Assembly: GCF_900142805.1 (NCBI RefSeq)
Contig: NZ_FRCF01000011.1
Span: forward strand, 17,053-49,894
Origin: Lacicoccus alkaliphilus DSM 16010
Lineage (GTDB): Bacteria; Bacillota; Bacilli; Staphylococcales; Salinicoccaceae
Direction of reading: 5' to 3'
DNA: 32,842 nt
The notes beneath the pieces were generated by a model. That model had not been told where the DNA came from and ran no database searches. It saw nothing but the letters and a program-made list of their open reading frames with translations. The translations under genes were made by a program, and so were the position numbers. Positions 1 to 7,152 of this stretch are shown here, piece by piece (positions within the stretch are counted from its first letter, which is position 1; each line of letters begins with the position of its first letter).

Positions 1-128
1 GTCCAAGGAATCTCTCCTGAAAACTCTTTAGGCTTATCTCTCATAGGTACAATAAAGTTTTGGAAAACCATGTTTAGTTTACGCTGTTCCCAATCATAAA
101 CATGATATCTATCTATTCTTTCGGTACC
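1..128 (-). pseudogene. Type I restriction specificity subunit (HsdS) fragment, partial at window edge
   Basis: The minus strand is open from 128 to the left edge and encodes a stretch with WEQRKL followed by FIVPMRDKPKEF and GEIPW. These strings resemble the start of a target-recognition domain in HsdS, the DNA-specificity subunit of type I restriction-modification systems. An in-frame stop lies at 129-131, and the only ATG (69-71) falls after WEQRKL with no clear ribosome binding site. The piece therefore looks like a 5'-truncated remnant, or an internal part of a frameshifted gene that continues left of the window. The match is from memory of the family and only about 42 residues are visible. 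It sits beside other defence genes. Confidence 0.4.
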
Positions 129-140
129 TTATGTGGTACC
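123..140. promoter_or_regulatory. Twin GGTACC palindromes, possible HicB operator
   Basis: Two GGTACC palindromes (123-128 and 135-140) are 12 bp apart centre to centre, one helical turn, just upstream of the GGAGGTG ribosome binding site at 156-162. HicB antitoxins with ribbon-helix-helix tails bind paired palindromes in their own promoter, so this is a candidate autoregulatory site. The role is inferred. Confidence 0.35.
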
Positions 141-183
141 ATTTTATTAAGGCGAGGAGGTGAAACATGGCTGGGGTGAAAAA

Positions 184-394
184 ATGATTGAAAAGATGAA
201 ACGTCAACCAAATAACATCAAATTCTCTGAGGCAGAAAAGGTCTTACAGACTTATGGATATGAACTTTCGAGAGTAAAGAAAAGTCAATTTTTTTAAGAA
301 TTCCAGAACAGATGATAGATGACCTTTACCATATCAAAAACCGTTGAAGCCTTATTTAATCAGAGAACTCCTGAAGCGGATAGGGGAAGAATAG
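184..394 (+). pseudogene. hicA: Decayed HicA toxin
   Basis: HicA is a small double-stranded-RNA-binding-fold mRNA interferase. ATG at 184 opens a reading with RQPNNIKFSEAEKVL and YGYELSRVK, typical of the HicA N-terminus, but it stops at TAA 295-297, just where the conserved Gly-Ser-His catalytic loop should be (here Lys-Ser-Gln). The rest of the family can be read in other frames: FLRIPEQMIDDLYHIK in a shifted frame, then KPLKPYLIRELLKRIGEE ending at TAG 392-394. Two frameshifts plus loss of the active-site His make it inactive. A strong GGAGGTG site precedes a six-codon ORF (167-187) that overlaps the ATG, so the 5' end may also be altered. Confidence 0.7.
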
Positions 395-429
395 ATGATT
401 TATTTGGCTGTTTATCCCACTTTACAGCC

Positions 430-801
430 ATGAACTATATGAGTGTAGCAGAGAAGAGAAGCTTGAACGATTATCTCGGGCAGCCTTACAACGTCATTAT
501 TAAACCGATTCACGACGAAGCAGGGTCTTATTATGCAGCAAGGGTGTTGGAATTCGATGGATGTATAGCAACCGGCGAATCTTTCGAAGAGGCACACGAA
601 GCGATATATGAAGTGCTGGAAGGTTTCATTGAAGATATGATGGAGAACGATGAAGAGATACCGGAACCTGTTGGAGATGATCATTTCAGTGGCAACTTGA
701 GAGTCCGGATGCCCAAGAGTCTCCATAGAAACCTAAGCCAGGCAGCAAAGCTTGAAGGTGTATCCTTAAACCAATATATCATCAATAAGCTGAGCAAATA
801 G
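430..801 (+). CDS. hicB: HicB family antitoxin
   Basis: HicB neutralises HicA and represses the operon. The protein from ATG 430 is 123 residues, starting MNYMSVAEKRSLNDYLGQPY. It has the partially degraded RNase H-like HicB fold (YNVIIKPIHDEAGSYYAARV, then the LEFDGCIATG core) and a C-terminal ribbon-helix-helix segment (LRVRMPKSLHRNLSQAAKL, then SLNQYI). The frame is open back to ATG 319, but those codons lie inside the hicA remnant, so 430 is preferred. A 12-codon ORF (395-433) ends in ATGA overlapping the HicB start, which would allow re-initiation; no strong ribosome binding site is visible otherwise. The toxin partner is broken, leaving an orphan antitoxin. A terminator follows. Confidence 0.8.
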   Translation: MNYMSVAEKRSLNDYLGQPYNVIIKPIHDEAGSYYAARVLEFDGCIATGESFEEAHEAIYEVLEGFIEDMMENDEEIPEPVGDDHFSGNLRVRMPKSLHRNLSQAAKLEGVSLNQYIINKLSK

Positions 802-830
802 AAGAACGCCCGTAAGGAAAGTAAGAAGTT

Positions 831-880
831 CCCCTTGAAGTAGTCACTTATAACAGTGAGCTGGTTCAGGGGGCTTTTTT
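831..880 (+). terminator. Intrinsic terminator after hicB
   Basis: CCCCTTGAA pairs with TTCAGGGG and an inner TCACT/AGTGA stem supports it; a run of six T follows. It separates hicB from the next gene. Confidence 0.75.
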
Positions 881-945
881 GTAATTCTCATCATTTACTT
901 TTTAAGTTATAGTAATGTTAAGGATTACACTAAGGATGTGTTCAT

Positions 946-3030
946 ATGGAAGGCAACGTAAGATACATAAGTGAGTATTTAAGAGGAGCGCCGAAACTCA
1001 TCATACCTGTCTATCAAAGAAATTATGATTGGCAGAAAGAGAACTGTAAGCGGTTGATTGATGATCTGGTGAGTTTGCATGAAGAAGGTAAACAGACACA
1101 TTTCTTTGGGAGCATCGTCGTAAAACCTGGGGACTATTCCCAAGACATAGTCATCATCGATGGTCAGCAGAGGATTACGACAATTTCATTACTCATACTC
1201 GCAATGAAGAATTACATGATGGAGCACAATATCACGCAGCAGACCATCAATCCCTATAATTTGAACGACAGCTTCTTGATCAACAGTTTCAGTAATGATG
1301 CAGACAAGCAGAAGTTGAAGCCCAACCCAAGGGACTTTGAAGCCTATAAAAGATTATACAGTGATCCGAGAACCCATATTCAAACTTCCAACATCACAAT
1401 CAATTATGACTACTTTTATCAACAACTTGGAACCCTGCATTTAACTCTGGAAGAATTGTTTCAATCAATCAACAAACTGCAGGTGATGGTGGTCAATCTG
1501 AACTCTCCGGATGACGACCCTCAACTCATCTTTGAGAGCTTGAATTCAACCGGAGTGGACCTGACTAATGCGGATAAGATCAGAAATTTCCTGCTCATGA
1601 ATGAAGACCAGAGTTCTCAGCAGGAGTTATTCAACAATTATTGGCAGCCGATAGAGGAAAGGACACATTTAAAAATGTCCGATTTCTTCAAGGACTACCT
1701 GACTTTGAAAGAAGGGAAAACTCCGGTTATAGCAAAAGTCTATGAAGCTTTCGCCGATTTTTATAACAAACTTGAACATAAAAATGAGAAAAAGCCAGAT
1801 GTAAAAAAAGAATTTTTCAAGGAGCTTGCTGAATACTCGATAGCATACGAGCATACGCTCAAATCCAATACCAATAACAAAGAAATCAATGAATTTCTAA
1901 AGCGTATTGAAGAAATCAACGTGACAGTCGCTAAACCGTTCATACTTGCTATCCTCAAAGATTACTCAGACGGAAAAATGGATGCAGAAGAGATCATCCG
2001 CATATTTAGACTCGTAGAATCATATATAGCGAGGCGTCTAATCACTGCGCTCCCTTCCAATACCCTTAATAAAATTTTTGCGACGCTTTATAAGGACTTA
2101 AGAAAACATATGACAAAAACAGAGGGTAATGTGGCAGAGTCGGAAATCATTGCATACCTTCTACTTTCAAAAACAAGTACCGGTCGTTTCCCTGATGACC
2201 GGGAAGTTGAAGAGAGTTTGAAGTCCAGAAATATGTACAACATCAGCCCAAAGATAAGGACTTATATATTTGAAAGACTCGAGAATCATGGTCATGTGGA
2301 AAACCTGAATATTTTTGAAGGCGTGCAAAACCAGGATTACAGTGTGGAGCATATCATGCCACAGACATTGAGCTCGGAGTGGAAGAAAGAACTGGGAGAA
2401 AATCATGAGGAGCTTCATGATCTTTACTTGAACTCGATAGGGAACTTGACCCTGACAGGTTATAATTCTAAATACAGCAACAGACCATTCAGAGAGAAAC
2501 AGAATATTGAAAAGGGTTTTAAGGACAGTCATTTTGCATTTTTAAATCGCCTTCCGGCAGTCAGTGAATCCTGGGGAGAGGCCGAAATCATCAGGAGAAG
2601 AAACGATATAATCAAAAGATCCTTAGACATATGGAAATATCCTGATACTACTTATGAGCCGATATCCACAAAGCAGGAAATGGTCATATTTGATGGGACC
2701 CAGACTTTTAAGAATTATTACATTAAAGGGTATACATTTTTAGATGATAACTATGTTCCTATAGATACTTGGAAAGCAATGATGATCGAGATTGTAAAAT
2801 CGTTGGCAGAAAAGAATGTAAATCCACTTCTTGAGCTGGCAAAATTAAATCAATCGGGATTGGACTTAATTTTTAGTACGGAACCCCACGAAGAAAGGGT
2901 TGAAATAATACCTGGCATCTACATGTATGTCAGCTATTCCAACAGTGCCAAGATGAAATATTTAATGGAACTCTTTGATATTTATGAAATAGATTATGAG
3001 GAGCTGACTGTTGATATCATCCGGGATTAA
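946..3030 (+). CDS. Fused GmrSD-type DUF262/DUF1524 restriction protein
   Basis: The 694-residue product carries an N-terminal DUF262 (GmrS, ParB/Srx-fold NTPase) domain with IPVYQRNYDW (about residues 20-29) and the signature IDGQQRITTI (71-80). Its DUF1524 (GmrD, His-Me finger/HNH nuclease) domain has EHIMPQ (His469) and the later IGNLTLTGYNSKYSN. The last 110 residues form an extra domain common in this group, with a WKAMMIEIVKSL helix. GmrSD and the fused BrxU are type IV enzymes that cut modified phage DNA, and SspE, with the same two domains, acts with phosphorothioate DNA marking; which applies here cannot be read from sequence. AAGGATG serves as the ribosome binding site. No modification gene is adjacent, which favours a stand-alone modification-dependent nuclease. 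Confidence 0.85.
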   Translation: MEGNVRYISEYLRGAPKLIIPVYQRNYDWQKENCKRLIDDLVSLHEEGKQTHFFGSIVVKPGDYSQDIVIIDGQQRITTISLLILAMKNYMMEHNITQQTINPYNLNDSFLINSFSNDADKQKLKPNPRDFEAYKRLYSDPRTHIQTSNITINYDYFYQQLGTLHLTLEELFQSINKLQVMVVNLNSPDDDPQLIFESLNSTGVDLTNADKIRNFLLMNEDQSSQQELFNNYWQPIEERTHLKMSDFFKDYLTLKEGKTPVIAKVYEAFADFYNKLEHKNEKKPDVKKEFFKELAEYSIAYEHTLKSNTNNKEINEFLKRIEEINVTVAKPFILAILKDYSDGKMDAEEIIRIFRLVESYIARRLITALPSNTLNKIFATLYKDLRKHMTKTEGNVAESEIIAYLLLSKTSTGRFPDDREVEESLKSRNMYNISPKIRTYIFERLENHGHVENLNIFEGVQNQDYSVEHIMPQTLSSEWKKELGENHEELHDLYLNSIGNLTLTGYNSKYSNRPFREKQNIEKGFKDSHFAFLNRLPAVSESWGEAEIIRRRNDIIKRSLDIWKYPDTTYEPISTKQEMVIFDGTQTFKNYYIKGYTFLDDNYVPIDTWKAMMIEIVKSLAEKNVNPLLELAKLNQSGLDLIFSTEPHEERVEIIPGIYMYVSYSNSAKMKYLMELFDIYEIDYEELTVDIIRD

Positions 3031-3124
3031 AGATACCTCTCATGATGTGAATGCAACCTGAAAACTTTCAGAAAAAACTAGATGCATAATTGCCGATGGT
3101 AGTTTTTTAACAATATATTTATGT

Positions 3125-3165
3125 CAAATCTCTATTCTGAATCAAACCAGAGTAGAGATTTTTTT
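3125..3165 (+). terminator. Intrinsic terminator after GmrSD gene
   Basis: A 14-bp stem (AAATCTCTATTCTG against CAGAGTAGAGATTT, one G-T pair) with an 8-nt loop is followed by T7. Confidence 0.85.
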
Positions 3166-3285
3166 GTGTTCCACAGGTGGTTTTGTCACGCCACACACCC
3201 GATCAACCCCGCAAACCTCTCTATGACAAATAGCTTTTCTTCATTAACTATTTGTAAATGCCATCGTCATTCTATGAGTATTTTC

Positions 3286-3315
3286 TTGCGTAAAAGCTAT
3301 ATACTGGTTTATAAT
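3286..3315 (+). promoter_or_regulatory. Sigma-A-type promoter for ltaS
   Basis: TTGCGT (3286-3291) and TATAAT (3310-3315) are 18 bp apart. Transcription would start near 3322, giving a leader of about 265 nt before the ltaS ATG. Confidence 0.5.
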
Positions 3316-3321
3316 GAAAAG

Positions 3322-3587
3322 CATTGATAAAATTTGTAAAATATTTGTAAAAATACGAGGCTGTAATCGAGAAGATTGAAATCATCAATATAGGTGACTC
3401 AAAAGGGATGGCACCACACCTGAAGTGGGGAAGCGACTGTCCATATAATGAGGCGTTGTTGTAATCCTTGAGATCAAAATGTTTTAATTTCTCCTGCCAT
3501 CCTTCACAAAACCCTCCACGCCTATGTTTGAGGGTTTTTCTTATATTTTACTCTATCTTAAGAGGTAGGGAATCAGGAAGTGGAAAT
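3322..3587 (+). promoter_or_regulatory. Long structured ltaS leader with terminator-like hairpin
   Basis: The interval between the proposed promoter and ltaS has no convincing ORF. A long-range pairing joins AAGGGATGGCA (3403-3413) to TGCCATCCTT (3495-3504). Directly after it, AAAACCCTC (3508-3516) pairs with GAGGGTTTT (3530-3538) and runs into T residues, an intrinsic terminator shape placed before the coding region. A smaller CCAC/GTGG hairpin lies within the first loop. The layout fits an attenuator or riboswitch, but I do not recognise a known class; the hairpin could also end an upstream short transcript. Confidence 0.4.
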
Positions 3588-5726
3588 ATGTCAAAAATAA
3601 AAGAATTATTGAATAAACGCTATGGATATTTCATCTTATTCCTTTTTTTACTCTGGCTGAAAACATACATGGCCTACTGGATTGAATTCAGTTTAGGCGT
3701 ATCCGGTATAATGGAAAACATTATATTGGTCATCAACCCGATTGCCACCGGGGTCATCGTATTATCCATCGCGCTGTTCTTCAAAAGTCCCAATTTAAGA
3801 AAATGGATCATGTTCACATTGTTGCTGTTGATGACGCTGTTATTATATGTGAATGTACTTTATTACAGGGAGTTCGCCGATTTCCTGACGTTCAATATCG
3901 TATCCAGTACCAACAACGTGACCCCTGCTTTATTCACTTCCACATTTGAAATGATGCGGGCTTGGGACTTGTTATATTGGGTCGATATCATGTTGTTCGC
4001 CTACTTGTTCTTCTATAAAAAGAAGGCACCGCTCACGGAAGATAGGAAAACGTATAAGAGGCGCACCAAAACCCTGGTCACATCACTCGGTGTCCTGCTT
4101 TTGGCAGGGAACCTGATACTGGCGGAAATTGACCGTCCAGAATTATTGACCCGGACTTTTGACCGGAATTACATCGTCAAATATTTGGGATTGAATTTCT
4201 TTACCGGTTACGATGTTTTCCAGGCATCACAAAACAGTCAGATGCGCGTCAGTGCCGATGAGTCGGATTTGGCGAAGGTGTTCAACTTCTCAGCCGAAAA
4301 CCATGCAGCGCCGAATCCTGAATACTTCGGGGTGGCGGAAGATCGCAACGTGATTGTGATCGCACTGGAAAGTGTGCAGCAGTTTCTGATTGATTACGAA
4401 TTGGAAGATGAATATGGCGAAACCCATGAAGTCATGCCATTCCTTTCGAGTATATATAACGATGAGGCCTCATACAGTTTTGAAAACTTCTTCCATCAGA
4501 CCAGCCAGGGCAAGTCATCAGACGCTGAAGTGTTAGGGGAATTGTCATTGTACGGCCTCCCGCAGGGCAGTGCGTTCCAAACATTGGGATCCACAAATAC
4601 ATTCCATTCTGCACCAAACATTCTGGATCAGCACGGGGATTACACCTCAGCTGCCTTTCACGGTAATGTCGGGTCATTTTGGAACAGGACGGATACTTAC
4701 CGGAGTTTCGGCTATGACTTCTTCTTTGATTCCGAGTTTTATGATGTATCCGGAGAGAGATCAATGGAATATGGCTTGAAAGACAAACTGTTCTTCCATG
4801 ATTCTGTGGAGTACCTTGAACAGCTCCCCCAGCCGTTCTATTCGAAGTTCATCACTGTCTCCCATCACTTCCCTTATCCTTTGGATGAGCAGAATGTGGA
4901 ATTTCCAGCCGCCCGGACAGGTGATGATACAATCAATAATTTCTTCGTCACAGCGCACTATGCCGATCAGGCATTGGAAGAGTTCTTCAATTACCTGAAA
5001 TCAAGCGGTTTATATGATGATTCCATTATAGTGATGTATGGTGACCATTATGGTATTTCCGATATGAGGAACCCGGATTTGGCACCTTTAGTGGGTGAAG
5101 ATCCGGACGAGTGGGATGATTACCACAATACTCAAATACAAAGGGTGCCGTACATCATGCATGTACCCGGTGTAGATAATGGTGAAGTGTTCGACACATA
5201 CAGCGGTCAGGTGGACATGCTGCCGACCTTGATGCATTTATTGGGCATGGAAACAAAAGGCTATCTATTCATGGGGCAGGATATTTTATCAGAAGAACAT
5301 GATAATACCGTCCCGCTCAGAAATGGCCGGGTAATTACACCGGAGTATACTTTCTTTGAACAGGAAATCTATGATACAGAGACAGGGGAACCACTGCATG
5401 ACCAATTCACCGAAGAAGAATTGGAAGCACTGTACCGCTACAGGGATGAGGCGAGGGAAGAATTGAATCATTCCAATGAAATCCTGATGAAAGATCTACT
5501 GCGTTTCTACAACCCTGAACCCCTGGATGAATTGAAGGAAATTGATTATTTATATCGTAATCAAATGGATGTCCTCGAAGCACATCCAAGGAAAGACACG
5601 AGCCTGATCGAACAACGCGACGGCGCATCGACCACGAACCTCTATCAGACGGATGCACCGGAGATGGCAGGGCCGGAAAGCGGTGCATCAGAGGAATATT
5701 CGGATTCACCCGGCCAGCCGGAATGA
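3588..5726 (+). CDS. ltaS: Lipoteichoic acid synthase LtaS
   Basis: LtaS polymerises glycerol-phosphate from phosphatidylglycerol onto a glycolipid anchor on the outer membrane face. From ATG 3588 (AGGAAGTGG upstream) the protein is 712 residues, longer than the roughly 646 of S. aureus. Five membrane helices lie in residues 12-180, followed by the extracellular alkaline-phosphatase-superfamily sulfatase domain. Metal and substrate residues visible are Glu261 (IALES), HH426-427 and Asp486-His487 (YGDHYG). The catalytic loop reads SQGKSSDAE, so the nucleophile, Thr300 in S. aureus (GKTSD), is Ser310 here. An acidic, Ser/Gly/Pro-rich tail of about 60 residues extends the C-terminus. The frame is open upstream to a TTG at 3468, but that runs through the leader hairpin and is rejected. 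A strong hairpin follows. Confidence 0.93.
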   Translation: MSKIKELLNKRYGYFILFLFLLWLKTYMAYWIEFSLGVSGIMENIILVINPIATGVIVLSIALFFKSPNLRKWIMFTLLLLMTLLLYVNVLYYREFADFLTFNIVSSTNNVTPALFTSTFEMMRAWDLLYWVDIMLFAYLFFYKKKAPLTEDRKTYKRRTKTLVTSLGVLLLAGNLILAEIDRPELLTRTFDRNYIVKYLGLNFFTGYDVFQASQNSQMRVSADESDLAKVFNFSAENHAAPNPEYFGVAEDRNVIVIALESVQQFLIDYELEDEYGETHEVMPFLSSIYNDEASYSFENFFHQTSQGKSSDAEVLGELSLYGLPQGSAFQTLGSTNTFHSAPNILDQHGDYTSAAFHGNVGSFWNRTDTYRSFGYDFFFDSEFYDVSGERSMEYGLKDKLFFHDSVEYLEQLPQPFYSKFITVSHHFPYPLDEQNVEFPAARTGDDTINNFFVTAHYADQALEEFFNYLKSSGLYDDSIIVMYGDHYGISDMRNPDLAPLVGEDPDEWDDYHNTQIQRVPYIMHVPGVDNGEVFDTYSGQVDMLPTLMHLLGMETKGYLFMGQDILSEEHDNTVPLRNGRVITPEYTFFEQEIYDTETGEPLHDQFTEEELEALYRYRDEAREELNHSNEILMKDLLRFYNPEPLDELKEIDYLYRNQMDVLEAHPRKDTSLIEQRDGASTTNLYQTDAPEMAGPESGASEEYSDSPGQPE

Positions 5727-5853
5727 AGCAGTCGTTTAAGTCAAAATATGAAATAAGCATACTGAAGCTAAAAAGACAGGGAATTCATCTTTAAAAGTGC
5801 TTCAGTAAAAAGTGGTATAATACAAGTATCAATCCACTACAGTTGACATGATT

Positions 5854-5895
5854 CACCAAACCCCCATTCTACGGCAATAGAATGGGGGTTTGGTG
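5854..5895. terminator. 18-bp palindromic terminator, copy 1 of an intergenic repeat
   Basis: CACCAAACCCCCATTCTA and its exact complement flank the 6-nt loop CGGCAA. It ends the ltaS unit. Its core resembles hairpins at 9519-9546 and 10311-10342, suggesting a dispersed repeat family. Confidence 0.75.
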
Positions 5896-5951
5896 TATCG
5901 GTTTAGTTGTTCAGGGATGAATTGAATTCATAATCCATCGCTTTCACACAA

Positions 5952-5981
5952 GACAAGGACCCGGATATTCGGGTCCTTGTC
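5952..5981 (-). terminator. Terminator of the adh-lactonase operon
   Basis: GACAAGGACCCG and its exact complement enclose GATATT just beyond the stop of the minus-strand dehydrogenase gene. Confidence 0.7.
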
Positions 5982-6002
5982 CTTATAGAGTCTCATCAAA
6001 TC

Positions 6003-7130
6003 TTATTCCATCTTCACGACTAACCGTGCGACATCGCCTTTCTCAAGTCTGTCGAATCCCTCATTGATATCTTCAAGCTTGAGGGTGTCCGAAAGGAGCG
6101 TATCCACAGGCAGCCGGCCCTGCTTATAGAGGTCGATGAACCTCGGGATATCCCGGGTGGGGACACAGCTGCCGACGTATGAACCTTTGACCGTCCTTTC
6201 TTCTGCGGTCAGGGTGACCTGCGGGAAGGAGAAGTTGTGCTTCGGATCCGGGAGTCCGGTGGTCACCGTCATGCCGCCGCGCCTGGTGATTTTATAGGCG
6301 ACTTCCATCGCCGGCACGACACCCGCAGTCTCGAAGGCGTAGTTGACGCCGCCGTTCGTCAGTGCCCTGACTTCCTCCAAAGCTTTTTCATCGGATGAAT
6401 CAAATGTATGCGTTGCACCGAGTTTCTTCGCCAGGTCGAACTTTTTCGGGTTGATGTCCAGGGCGATGATTTTGCTCGCGCCGGTGAGATTCGCCCCGAG
6501 TATCGCATTCAGGCCGATGCCGCCGAGTCCGACGACTGCGACGGTACTGCCGGGTTTGACCTGGGCGGTGTTGATGATGGCACCGATGCCGGTGATCACC
6601 GCACAGCCGAATATCGCCACCTTTTCAAATGGGATATCTTGATCCACTTTGATCGCGGAGTTCGCTGAAACGACCGCATGGGTCGCAAAACCGGATACCC
6701 CGACATGGTGGTGGACATCTCCGCCGTCCATATGAAGCCGCTTGCCGCCGTCAGGCAGTTCGCCTTTTTCATTGGAAGCGGCGCCTTTCTCACATAATGC
6801 AGGCCTGCCTTCCCGGCATGGGATGCAGTGGCCGCAGCTCGGCACGAATGCACAGACCACGTGATCGCCGACTTCAAAGTCCTCGACATGATCACCGACC
6901 TTGATGACTTCTCCGGCCGCTTCATGGCCGAGCGCCATCGGTGTCGGGCGCGGCCTTGAGCCGTTGATGACGGATAAGTCGGAGTGGCACAGGCCGATCG
7001 CACCGATTTTGATCATGATTTCATTACTTTTCGGATCATCCAGTTCAAGTGTCTCTATCTTCAACGGCTTGCTTTCTGCGTAAGGTGCAGGCAAGCCCAT
7101 CTCATGTAAAACCGCAGCTTTGATCTCCAT
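6003..7130 (-). CDS. Zinc-dependent alcohol dehydrogenase (MDR superfamily)
   Basis: This 375-residue medium-chain dehydrogenase should oxidise an alcohol or reduce an aldehyde with NAD(H). Catalytic zinc ligands are Cys48 (GLCHSD) and His69-Glu70 (GHEAAGE). The structural zinc lobe has four cysteines, Cys99, Cys102, Cys105 and Cys113. The Rossmann motif GLGGIG lies near residue 199. The lobe and length resemble class III/FrmA-type and aryl-alcohol dehydrogenases rather than short quinone reductases; substrate is unknown. It lies 22 bp after the lactonase-like gene on the same strand and has its own AGGAGG site, so the two are probably one operon: a lactone or ester hydrolase feeding a hydroxy product to a dehydrogenase is a reasonable guess. 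Confidence 0.88.
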   Translation of the reverse strand: MEIKAAVLHEMGLPAPYAESKPLKIETLELDDPKSNEIMIKIGAIGLCHSDLSVINGSRPRPTPMALGHEAAGEVIKVGDHVEDFEVGDHVVCAFVPSCGHCIPCREGRPALCEKGAASNEKGELPDGGKRLHMDGGDVHHHVGVSGFATHAVVSANSAIKVDQDIPFEKVAIFGCAVITGIGAIINTAQVKPGSTVAVVGLGGIGLNAILGANLTGASKIIALDINPKKFDLAKKLGATHTFDSSDEKALEEVRALTNGGVNYAFETAGVVPAMEVAYKITRRGGMTVTTGLPDPKHNFSFPQVTLTAEERTVKGSYVGSCVPTRDIPRFIDLYKQGRLPVDTLLSDTLKLEDINEGFDRLEKGDVARLVVKME

Positions 7131-7152
7131 AATATCCTCCTATTGAAATGGA

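Noticed and set aside
3121-3327. 68-codon open frame on the plus strand.
   Set aside because: It begins inside the terminator of the previous gene, lacks a ribosome binding site and runs through the ltaS promoter.
3401-3420. AGGGATGGCACCAC resembles the T-box consensus (AGGGTGGNACCGCG) before a terminator.
   Set aside because: It has an inserted base and lacks the GCG end, no specifier-loop arm is seen, and ltaS is not an amino-acid or tRNA-charging gene.
3468-3587. N-terminal extension of LtaS from a TTG codon.
   Set aside because: The codons run through the terminator-like hairpin, there is no ribosome binding site, and ATG 3588 gives the family's normal N-terminus.
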